7,551 nucleotides of DNA from Gammaproteobacteria bacterium (lineage in GTDB: Bacteria; Pseudomonadota; Gammaproteobacteria; Pseudomonadales; Porticoccaceae): positions 1 to 7,551 of the forward strand of contig QNFO01000047.1 of NCBI GenBank assembly GCA_003646355.1, in the 5' to 3' direction. Position numbers and translations under genes: made by a program. Of this stretch, positions 1 to 6,875 are shown piece by piece. Below the pieces are notes generated by a model. It made no database searches. It was not told the origin of the DNA and worked only from the letters and a program-made list of their open reading frames with translations. Every line of letters begins with the position of its first letter. The first letter of the stretch is position 1.

Positions 1-132
<132 letters not shown>

Positions 133-141
133 CAAACAATC

Positions 142-154
142 GCTAAAATTTAGC
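142..154. repeat. 13-bp palindrome upstream of eno
   Basis: GCTAAA-A-TTTAGC is a perfect inverted repeat around a single central A, lying 33 bp before the eno start codon. It contains TAAAAT (144-149), which fits a -10 hexamer at 5 of 6 positions, but I see no good -35 at the right distance. It could be a small operator, a promoter element or chance in an AT-rich gap. The palindrome at 4257-4269 has a similar half-site. Confidence 0.3.
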
Positions 155-174
155 CGCTCAAAAGTAAGTACTGA

Positions 175-1476
<1,302 letters not shown>

Positions 1477-1501
1477 CCCTTAGAAACAGGCAGGAAATAG
1501 C

Positions 1502-1522
1502 ATGAGTGGCGGGGGTGTTTGA
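1502..1522 (+). promoter_or_regulatory. Possible six-codon leader ORF abutting ftsB
   Basis: ATG at 1502 is preceded by AGGAA (1492-1496) at ordinary Shine-Dalgarno spacing. It encodes MSGGGV and stops at TGA 1520-1522, immediately before the ftsB ATG at 1523. It is in the same frame as ftsB, so only this stop separates the two. ftsB itself has just a G-rich run (GGGGG at 1511-1515) as a ribosome site, so terminating ribosomes might restart on ftsB. This is inferred from sequence only; the peptide is too short to recognise and could be chance. Confidence 0.35.
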
Positions 1523-1807
1523 ATGCGCTGGCTGCTGCTCGTTCTTATTCTTATTCTGGCGCTTTTCCAATACTGGTTCTGGCTGGGTGAGGGTGGCCTG
1601 TTAAAGCAGTCTAGCCTTGAAAAACAGGTACTCGAACAGCGGCAGGAAAATAGCGTTTTGAAAGAGCGCAATGCGGCTCTAGAAGCAAAAGTTAGATACC
1701 TCAAAGATGGTCTCGAAGGTATTGAAGAGCGCGCTCGCCACGACCTCGGCATGATTAAAGAAGGCGAAACCTTTTATATGTCGCTTGAAAAAGATGCCTC
1801 ACAGTGA
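1523..1807 (+). CDS. ftsB: Cell division protein FtsB
   Basis: FtsB is a small bitopic inner-membrane protein that forms the FtsQ-FtsB-FtsL complex at the division site and helps activate septal peptidoglycan synthesis by FtsWI. The 94-residue product has a very short cytoplasmic N-terminus, one hydrophobic membrane segment (about residues 3-20), the GEGGLL turn after the membrane, a periplasmic leucine-zipper-like coiled coil (about 28-66), and the conserved tail EERARHDLGMIKEGETFY (about 68-85). The family tail EExAR.xLgMik.gE.fy is clear. Length fits the family (about 90-105). It lies between eno and ispD, the standard location. The ATG at 1523 directly follows an in-frame TGA, so the start cannot be further upstream. 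The possible mini-ORF at 1502-1522 may couple its translation. Confidence 0.96.
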   Translation: MRWLLLVLILILALFQYWFWLGEGGLLKQSSLEKQVLEQRQENSVLKERNAALEAKVRYLKDGLEGIEERARHDLGMIKEGETFYMSLEKDASQ

Positions 1808-1846
1808 GCCGTCTGTTGTGAAGCGCTCGCGATCGAAGGCCTGCCT

Positions 1847-1864
1847 ATGAAACGCCAATTATGA
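1847..1864 (+). promoter_or_regulatory. Possible five-codon leader ORF overlapping the ispD start
   Basis: ATG at 1847 has AAGG at 1836-1839, seven bases upstream, a good Shine-Dalgarno position. It encodes MKRQL and stops at TGA 1862-1864, which overlaps the ispD ATG (ATGA, 1861-1864). ispD has no ribosome site of its own at normal spacing, so the arrangement looks like stop-start translational coupling. Function is inferred; a chance ORF of this size is possible. Confidence 0.4.
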
Positions 1865-2598
1865 GGTATTGGTTTATAGTTCCCGCTGCCGGTAGCGGCT
1901 CGCGTTTTGGCAGCGAACGTCCTAAGCAGTATGCCCCGCTCGCGGGTAGTACGGTGATCGAAAACACCCTCGAACGGCTGCTTGAATTAGATGTCCAGGC
2001 ATTAGTGTTGGCCATCAACCCCGACGACAGCTATTGGCAATCCCTCGAAATTTCAAAACATCCAAAAATTCGTACCTGTGCAGGCGGGGCAGAGCGGGCA
2101 GATTCGGTTTATCTTGCTTTGCAAAGTATCGCTGGTGAAGCGCAAGAGTCCGATTGGGTGTTAGTCCATGATGTTGCGCGCCCCTGTGTACGTGTCGCAG
2201 ATATTCGTTTATTGATTGAGACCTTGGCGGGCCACCCAGTCGGTGGTCTGTTGGCGACACCTGTGAGCGCCACGTTAAAACGTGTTGGCAGCTCGCAACA
2301 CCCTGCTGCAACAATGATGAATACGGCTGGCGCAGTAATTGAAACGGTATCGCGGGAGCATTTATGGGCAGCAGCGACGCCACAAATGTTTCGCTACGGT
2401 TTGCTGGTGAAGGCTTTGCAGGGCTGTCGTGATGCCGGCATCAGCCCGACCGATGAGGCTGGCGCTATCGAATGTCTCGGTCTGCAGGCTGAAATTATTG
2501 AAGGCCACAGCGATAATTTGAAAATCACCCACGGCGCTGACCTGGCTTTGGCAGAGGCCATCCTCGCCTATCAACAACAGCACAAATCAGGAGAATAA
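1861..2598 (+). CDS. ispD: 2-C-methyl-D-erythritol 4-phosphate cytidylyltransferase
   Basis: IspD transfers CMP from CTP to MEP, giving CDP-methylerythritol in the non-mevalonate isoprenoid pathway in the cytoplasm. The protein has 245 residues, the usual size is about 230-240. Visible motifs are PAAGSGSRFGSERPKQY (8-24, CTP-binding loop with R15 and K22), GGAERADSV (75-83), LVHDVARP (101-108; D104 equals the metal/substrate Asp of E. coli D106), TPVSATLKR (133-141), ATPQMF, PTDEAGAIE and the C-terminal DNLKIT...DLALAEAIL. The conserved Asp of the PV(S/R)DTxK motif is Ala137 here. HDAARP reads HDVARP. No other ATG or GTG in this frame lies between the TGA at 1819-1821 and the ATG at 1861, so the start is well constrained; it overlaps the stop of a five-codon ORF. 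It ends 3 bp before ispF, so the two are surely co-transcribed. Confidence 0.97.
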   Translation: MRYWFIVPAAGSGSRFGSERPKQYAPLAGSTVIENTLERLLELDVQALVLAINPDDSYWQSLEISKHPKIRTCAGGAERADSVYLALQSIAGEAQESDWVLVHDVARPCVRVADIRLLIETLAGHPVGGLLATPVSATLKRVGSSQHPAATMMNTAGAVIETVSREHLWAAATPQMFRYGLLVKALQGCRDAGISPTDEAGAIECLGLQAEIIEGHSDNLKITHGADLALAEAILAYQQQHKSGE

Positions 2599-2601
2599 GC
2601 A

Positions 2602-3108
2602 GTGATTCGTGTCGGCCAGGGTTTTGATGTGCACGCTTTTGATGAGCTTGCTTCTAGCGGCGAGGCTGAGTCCGATGTGACTATTGTGCTCGGGGGTGTG
2701 ACTATTCCTTTTAGTCGCTCTTTACTCGCCCATTCCGATGGCGACGTATTACTTCATGCCCTCTGCGATGCTTTGCTCGGGGCGGCGGGGCTGGGTGATA
2801 TTGGCCGCCACTTCCCCGATACCGATTCCCGTTACAAAAATATCAGCAGCCGGCATCTGCTGCGCGAGGTGATGGCCTTGCTCACGAAAAACAAATGGCA
2901 GCTGGGCAATGCCGATCTGACCATTATTGCCCAGGCGCCGCGTATGGCACCTCATAGGGCGGCAATGGTTGAGAATATTGCCGCTGATTTGGCTTGCCGT
3001 TGTGAGCAGGTGAATGTTAAAGCCACAACCACTGAAACCCTGGGTTTTACTGGCCGTGGTGAAGGCATCGCCTGTTTGGCGACGGTTCTCCTTGAGTCAG
3101 TTGATTGA
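2602..3108 (+). CDS. ispF: 2-C-methyl-D-erythritol 2,4-cyclodiphosphate synthase
   Basis: IspF converts CDP-ME 2-phosphate to the cyclic diphosphate MEcPP with release of CMP, as a homotrimer with a Zn site. The protein begins [11 protein letters not shown] (3-13) with metal ligands D9 and H11; the third ligand is H52 in SDGDVLLHA (45-53). [11 protein letters not shown] (65-75) and [16 protein letters not shown] (140-155) complete the family signature. At 168 residues it is about nine longer than the E. coli enzyme; the extra residues form an acidic, serine-rich insertion near 14-26 in the loop after DVHAF. The start is GTG at 2602, supported by AGGAGA at 2589-2594 and by the family N-terminus. 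Only 3 bp separate it from ispD, the common ispDF pair. Confidence 0.98.
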   Translation: MIRVGQGFDVHAFDELASSGEAESDVTIVLGGVTIPFSRSLLAHSDGDVLLHALCDALLGAAGLGDIGRHFPDTDSRYKNISSRHLLREVMALLTKNKWQLGNADLTIIAQAPRMAPHRAAMVENIAADLACRCEQVNVKATTTETLGFTGRGEGIACLATVLLESVD

Positions 3109-3189
3109 AGTTTCTTCACATTGGGGTCTGGTTTAGATTGCCAGCTAGGTGGATGAATTGGAGAGGGCTGATAAATAGTTATTGGCATG

Positions 3190-3194
3190 AAGGG
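3190..3194 (+). promoter_or_regulatory. Ribosome-binding site that favours the second truD start
   Basis: AAGGG lies seven bases before ATG 3202. The earlier in-frame ATG at 3187 has GGAGAGGG (3160-3167) only at a spacing of about 19 bases, too far to be effective. This favours initiation at 3202. Confidence 0.5.
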
Positions 3195-3201
3195 CTGTTC
3201 A

Positions 3202-4191
3202 ATGGCTGAACTTAGTCCTGAATTCCCACTGAATTTCGCCCACGCCTATAAAATATTGGCAGGTTCTGCCGAGCTAAAGACAGAGCCTGAAGACTTTGTG
3301 GTTGTTGAAGAGTTTGATGAGGCAAGTTTTAGCGGGGCGGGGGAGCATGTTTGTCTGCAAATTCGTAAGCGCGGGCAAAATACGCGTTGGATCGCCGCAG
3401 CATTGGCGGAGGTTGCGGGTGTTGCCGAGCGCGATATTGGTTTTTGCGGCATGAAAGATCGCCATGCGGTGACGACGCAGTGGTTCAGTGTCGCTCATGC
3501 TGATGAGTGGCGAATGTCCCCGTTGGCGATACCGGATTGCGAGGTCCTGCAAGTGGTGAGACATCAGCGTAAATTGCGCCGTGGTAGCCATCGAGGTAAC
3601 AATTTCGCCATTCGCCTGCGCAATGTGAGTGAGTCCATTGACGTAGCAATTTTGGATGAGCGCCTGGCGCTAATAGCAAAAAGCGGTGTGCCCAATTACT
3701 TTGGTGAGCAACGCTTCGGCATAGCGGGGCAGAATTTAGTCGAGGCTGATCGCTTATTACGTCGTGGTCGGCAGCGAAAAATGGGCGGGCGACAGGGGAT
3801 ATTTCTCTCGGCGGCCCGGTCTTATTTGTTTAATCAGGTACTTTCAGAGCGGGTAAAGCAACAAAGCTGGTCGCAAGTGCTGGACGCTGAGGTGATACCG
3901 CAAGGGCCTTTATGGGGGCGTGGTAGGAGTGCTTCGAAGGGGGCGTTAGCTGAACTGGAAAACCGAGTGTTGGCTGATTTTCAGCCCTGGTGCAACGCCC
4001 TTGAGCACCTTGGCCTCGACCAGCAACGGCGGGATTTACTGCTGCGCCTGAGTCAGTTTGAGTGGCACTGGCAGGGTCGCGATCTGTGTTTGTCTTTTGC
4101 TTTGCCTGTCGGTACTTATGCGACGAGTGTGCTGCGTGAACTGCTAGAAGTGAATACGCTGGCCCATAGGAAACCTCTGATCAATCCATGA
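3202..4191 (+). CDS. truD: tRNA pseudouridine(13) synthase TruD
   Basis: TruD isomerises U13 of tRNA-Glu to pseudouridine in the cytoplasm. The 329-residue product has the family hallmarks: KTEPEDFVVVEE near the N-terminus, the catalytic Asp in FCGMKDRHAVTTQWFSV (D86 from this start), VRHQRKLRRGSHRGNNF, the strongly conserved NYFGEQRFG (165-173), LSAARSYLFNQVL (about 202-214), GPLWGRG, and LPVGTYATSVLRELLE near the end. The inserted TRUD domain between the halves is present but compact; E. coli TruD has 349 residues. I chose ATG 3202 because AAGGG sits seven bases upstream; ATG 3187 would add MKGCS. A 93-bp gap separates it from ispF. The last nine residues (AHRKPLINP) are encoded inside the left arm of a long inverted repeat at 4161-4316, so the native C-terminus may have been replaced. 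Confidence 0.95.
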   Translation: MAELSPEFPLNFAHAYKILAGSAELKTEPEDFVVVEEFDEASFSGAGEHVCLQIRKRGQNTRWIAAALAEVAGVAERDIGFCGMKDRHAVTTQWFSVAHADEWRMSPLAIPDCEVLQVVRHQRKLRRGSHRGNNFAIRLRNVSESIDVAILDERLALIAKSGVPNYFGEQRFGIAGQNLVEADRLLRRGRQRKMGGRQGIFLSAARSYLFNQVLSERVKQQSWSQVLDAEVIPQGPLWGRGRSASKGALAELENRVLADFQPWCNALEHLGLDQQRRDLLLRLSQFEWHWQGRDLCLSFALPVGTYATSVLRELLEVNTLAHRKPLINP

Positions 4192-4316
4192 ACTCGTATT
4201 TGGTGGCTAAAAGATTCAGCTTCTTCGTCGTCTCAAGGCGCCTACTGTTGGTGAATCTAAAACTTTTAGCTCACCCCCCTACTCTGTCCAGAATTAATCA
4301 GAGGTTTCCAGGGCCT
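4161..4316. repeat. Long imperfect inverted repeat (MITE-like or hairpin element) across the end of truD
   Basis: The left arm holds GGCCC (4161-4165) and GGAAACCTCTGAT (4169-4181). The right arm holds the exact reverse complements ATCAGAGGTTTCC (4297-4309) and GGGCC (4311-4315). Match continues inward (17 of 19 over 4169-4187 against 4291-4309). A second nested pair follows: GCTAAAAG (4206-4213) with CTTTTAGC (4263-4270), then ATTCA (4214-4218) with TGAAT (4252-4256). The whole stretch could fold as one interrupted hairpin with a loop of about 33 bases. It contains no ORF of its own and covers the last nine codons and stop of truD. TA dinucleotides lie just outside both ends (4155-4156 and 4321-4322), a weak hint of a TA target duplication. 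It may be a miniature mobile element, a repetitive extragenic palindrome or an mRNA-end structure. No T-run directly follows the right arm, which argues against a simple terminator. Confidence 0.6.
4257..4269. repeat. 13-bp palindrome in the truD-pcm gap
   Basis: CTAAAA-C-TTTTAG is perfectly symmetric around one base. Its right half also pairs with CTAAAAG at 4207-4213 as part of the larger inverted repeat. It resembles the palindrome before eno (142-154). It could be an operator half-site pair or just the inner part of the hairpin element. Confidence 0.35.
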
Positions 4317-4317
4317 G

Positions 4318-4326
4318 TGCTATAGT
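4318..4326 (+). promoter_or_regulatory. Candidate extended -10 promoter for pcm
   Basis: TGC followed by TATAGT (4321-4326) fits an extended -10 element (TGnTATAAT, 5 of 6 in the hexamer). The best -35 at 18-bp spacing, ATCAGA (4297-4302), is poor, as expected when an extended -10 carries the promoter. Transcription would start near 4333 and give a leader of about 45 bases before pcm. The site lies just beyond the right arm of the inverted repeat, so the element may contribute the upstream part. Not tested; AT-rich gaps give such matches by chance. Confidence 0.35.
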
Positions 4327-4377
4327 TCCGGCTGTTTTTTTGTGCTGAATTTTTGTTGGATTTAAAGGGGGAGTGCG

Positions 4378-5049
4378 GTGGGTTCAGTGGATTTCGACGG
4401 GGTGGGTATGACCTCGCAGCGCACACGCGAACGCCTGGTTCAGCGGCTCAGAGATCAAGGAATTACCAGTCAAAAGGTACTTGATGTTATTCGTGTGACA
4501 CCACGCCATTTGTTTCTCGACGAAGCGCTATCCCATCGCGCCTACGAAGACACGGCTTTACCTATCGGCCACGCTCAGACCATTTCTCAACCTTATATCG
4601 TCGCGCTAATGACACAGATCCTCCTGTCTCGTGGGCCTTTAAAGCGTGTGCTCGAAATTGGTACTGGCTCTGGTTATCAGGCCGCAGTGCTGGCGCAGTT
4701 GGTGGATGAAGTCTATTCCGTCGAGCGCATTAAACCTCTGCTCATTAAAGCGCGTAATCTATTTCGCCAGTTGCGGCTGCGCAATATTGTTACGGCTCAC
4801 AGCGACGGCGGCGTCGGCTGGCCCGAAAACGCCCCTTACGACGGCATTATTGCTACGGCAGCCCCCGAACAGGTGCCCGATGAGCTGCTCTATCAATTAG
4901 CACCCGATGGCTTGCTAGTCATTCCCGTAGGCACTGGTGAACACCAGGAGCTGCGAGTGATATCTCGCCTGGGTGATAGCCAGAAATTTGAAGAGGAAGT
5001 CATTGAGCGTGTGCGTTTTGTGCCCTTGCTCGGCGGAATAACCCGTTGA
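4378..5049 (+). CDS. pcm: Protein-L-isoaspartate O-methyltransferase
   Basis: Pcm methylates abnormal L-isoaspartyl residues from S-adenosylmethionine, starting repair of aged proteins in the cytoplasm. The protein shows [18 protein letters not shown] (61-78, substrate loop with S70), SAM motif [17 protein letters not shown] (91-106), the acidic post-I strand VYSVERI (112-118), [28 protein letters not shown], and the ending [10 protein letters not shown]. Two starts are plausible. GTG 4378 (223 residues) follows AAAGGGGGAG at 4364-4373. ATG 4408 (213 residues) gives [10 protein letters not shown], which matches the N-terminus and length of the Pseudomonas and E. coli proteins but has only a weak GGGG ribosome site. 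I kept the longer form with about even odds. surE, normally directly upstream, is missing; a 186-bp gap with an inverted repeat and a candidate promoter stands in its place. The stop overlaps an ATG (TGATG). Confidence 0.95.
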   Translation: MGSVDFDGVGMTSQRTRERLVQRLRDQGITSQKVLDVIRVTPRHLFLDEALSHRAYEDTALPIGHAQTISQPYIVALMTQILLSRGPLKRVLEIGTGSGYQAAVLAQLVDEVYSVERIKPLLIKARNLFRQLRLRNIVTAHSDGGVGWPENAPYDGIIATAAPEQVPDELLYQLAPDGLLVIPVGTGEHQELRVISRLGDSQKFEEEVIERVRFVPLLGGITR

Positions 5050-5061
5050 TGGCGCCATAGC

Positions 5062-5982
5062 ATGAGGGATTTACGTGCTTATTTTGTGCTGTTTTTAAAG
5101 GGTATGGCGATGGGTGCGGCGGATGTTGTACCCGGTGTGTCTGGCGGTACTATTGCTTTTATTTCAGGTATTTACGAAGAGTTACTTCGCTCTATTCGCG
5201 CCTGTACCCCCTTCGCTTTGGCGAGCTTGCTTCGTGACGGGCCGAAGGTTTTTTGGCGGCGTATTAACGGTACTTTCTTGAGTGTACTGTTCAGCGGCAT
5301 CCTGTTTAGCATCGCGACCCTGGCGCGATTAATCACCTATCTTCTCGATCACCAGCCCTTATTACTGTGGTCATTCTTCTTTGGCTTAATAGTGGCGTCT
5401 ATTTTATTTATCTGGCGACAGTTGGTGCGAAAGGGTTTTTGGGAGTATCTGTTTTTGCTCGTGGGTCTGTGTGCAGCCCTGGCTTCTGCGTTTGCTCCGC
5501 CCGTTCAGCTTGAGCCGACATTATTCGTTGTTTTTGGCGCCGGTATGCTGGCAATTTGCGCGATGATATTACCTGGCATATCCGGTAGTTTTATTCTTCT
5601 TTTACTGGGTATGTATTCGGTCATTCTCGGGGCTGTGAGTAGCGCAGATTTTTCCTTGTTGACCATATTTGCCCTCGGCTGTGCGGCGGGACTTATGCTG
5701 TTTTCACGTCTGCTGTCGTGGCTACTGAGTCGTTTTCACGGGGTGACGTTGTCCGTCTTAACGGGGTTTTTGGCAGGCTCTCTAGTGATGGTTTGGCCCT
5801 GGCGAGAGACAACTATTACGGCTAGCAAAGGGCATGCTGATGCCTTGCACTTATTGACGCCTTCGCAATATGCACAGGTGGTCGGCGATGCACAGTTGCC
5901 TGCAGCGCTTGGCTTGATGGTAGTGGGCTTTATTTTGGTTCTGTTGCTGGAATATATTGGTGGTAGGCGAGCGTCACTTTGA
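5062..5982 (+). CDS. DUF368 polytopic membrane protein, candidate undecaprenyl-phosphate translocase
   Basis: This is a 306-residue inner-membrane protein with roughly eight to ten hydrophobic segments (about 8-37, 72-94, 98-118, 128-146, 152-172, 174-195, 198-216, 228-246, 281-298). It belongs to DUF368: the N-terminal KGMAMGAADVVPGVSGGT (13-30) and the related second copy AMILPGISGSF (167-177) are the two conserved PG(V/I)SG elements of the family's internal repeat. DUF368 members (PopT) have been reported, with DedA proteins, to return the lipid carrier undecaprenyl phosphate across the membrane. That function is transferred from the family and not proved here. The gene starts 12 bp after pcm and ends 37 bp before nlpD, so it is probably co-transcribed with both. 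No Shine-Dalgarno sequence precedes ATG 5062; a three-codon ORF (ATG 5049, stop TAG 5058-5060) bridges from the pcm stop, suggesting coupling. A hydrophilic, His-containing stretch (247-275) precedes the last helix. Confidence 0.88.
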   Translation: MRDLRAYFVLFLKGMAMGAADVVPGVSGGTIAFISGIYEELLRSIRACTPFALASLLRDGPKVFWRRINGTFLSVLFSGILFSIATLARLITYLLDHQPLLLWSFFFGLIVASILFIWRQLVRKGFWEYLFLLVGLCAALASAFAPPVQLEPTLFVVFGAGMLAICAMILPGISGSFILLLLGMYSVILGAVSSADFSLLTIFALGCAAGLMLFSRLLSWLLSRFHGVTLSVLTGFLAGSLVMVWPWRETTITASKGHADALHLLTPSQYAQVVGDAQLPAALGLMVVGFILVLLLEYIGGRRASL

Positions 5983-6019
5983 CAGGTTTTATTTTGGGGG
6001 CGAGAAAATATCTACCGTG

Positions 6020-6811
6020 ATGGGTCTTGTCTTTCGCCGGGGGAATGTTGCCATCCCGTGGGCAATTTTCATTGTGGTGTGTTGTCTTTTTCTTGTGGCT
6101 TGTGGATCGACCCCTGCGCCAGTCAGTAGTCGCACCCCGCCGCCCAGTCAGAAAATCAATCACCACATCGTCGGGCAGGGGGATACGCTGTTCGCGATTG
6201 CCTGGCGCTATGAATTAAGCGTCGACTCTTTGGCGCGCGCCAACGGTTTATCGCGGCCCTATAATATTTATCTTGGCCAGCGTTTGACCTTGGACATGAG
6301 CCGGGCGCGAGCCGCTTATTCAACGTCAGCACAAGCTGTAAGAGTGCCTCCGATAAAAGATGTGCGACCTGCTGCCAATAAGTCAGCGGTGAAGAACCCC
6401 CGTCGTGTAACTCAGCCTAAGAGCTACTCTTTGCCCAAAGGCAAGTGGCGTTGGCAGTGGCCGGTAAAGGGCTCTGTATCGCGACATTACGATACCAATC
6501 GCGTATTTAAAGGTTTAAATATTCAGTCTGCTAAGGGCCGCAAGGTTGGCTCTGCGGCACCCGGCGTGGTGGTTTATGCGGGCCGGGGGCTGAGGGCTTA
6601 CGGCCAGTTATTGATTATCAAACACAGCGAGACCTACCTTAGCGCCTATGCTCATAATCGTAAAATGTATGTTAAGGAAGGGCAGAGGGTAGCTGCAGGA
6701 CAAAAAATATCAGAAGTGGGCGGTGACCCTGAAAACAATGGGCGCTTGTATTTTGAAATTCGTAAGAATGGTAAGCCGGTTGATCCGATGCGTTTATTGC
6801 CGCGCTTATAA
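6020..6811 (+). CDS. nlpD: NlpD-type lipoprotein: LysM plus degenerate M23 (LytM) domain, amidase activator
   Basis: NlpD is an outer-membrane lipoprotein that activates the septal amidase AmiC during daughter-cell separation. From ATG 6020 the product has 263 residues: a signal peptide with basic n-region (RR, 6-7), hydrophobic core (10-26) and lipobox LVAC with lipidated C28. Gly at +2 rather than Asp agrees with outer-membrane sorting. A Pro/Ser linker, a LysM peptidoglycan-binding domain (HHIVGQGDTLFAIAWRYELS through GQRLTL, about 48-91), a basic disordered linker (92-142) and a C-terminal LytM domain (about 145-262) follow. The LytM domain lacks catalytic metal ligands: HxGxD is FKGLN (163-167) and LHFEIR is LYFEIR (Y244); H212 remains. 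This fits an activator and not an enzyme. The frame extends up to TTG 5957 inside the DUF368 gene, but only a start at 6017 or 6020 places the signal peptide correctly; the ribosome site is weak. rpoS, the usual next gene, is absent. Confidence 0.94.
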   Translation: MGLVFRRGNVAIPWAIFIVVCCLFLVACGSTPAPVSSRTPPPSQKINHHIVGQGDTLFAIAWRYELSVDSLARANGLSRPYNIYLGQRLTLDMSRARAAYSTSAQAVRVPPIKDVRPAANKSAVKNPRRVTQPKSYSLPKGKWRWQWPVKGSVSRHYDTNRVFKGLNIQSAKGRKVGSAAPGVVVYAGRGLRAYGQLLIIKHSETYLSAYAHNRKMYVKEGQRVAAGQKISEVGGDPENNGRLYFEIRKNGKPVDPMRLLPRL

Positions 6812-6875
6812 GCGCTCAGTGATATTATGGCCGCTGAAAAATAGCTAATAAAATTAAATAATTATAGGTTGTGTC

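Noticed and set aside
3109..3186. Second copy of the inverted-repeat element, or a promoter, in the ispF-truD gap
   Set aside because: TTTAGATT (3132-3139) matches the element's inner part, but eight bases with scattered similarity is chance level, and no -35/-10 pair with proper spacing was found.
4311..4341. Intrinsic terminator ending in the T-run at 4335-4341
   Set aside because: The bases before the T-run (GGCCTG...CCGGCTG) do not make a continuous GC-rich stem.
5957..6019. Upstream TTG start for nlpD
   Set aside because: It would overlap the DUF368 gene by 26 bases and put 21 mostly polar residues before the signal peptide, which begins correctly at 6020.
6811..6840. Terminator after nlpD
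   Set aside because: Only a four-base AGCG/CGCT stem with a long loop and no T-run; too weak to call.
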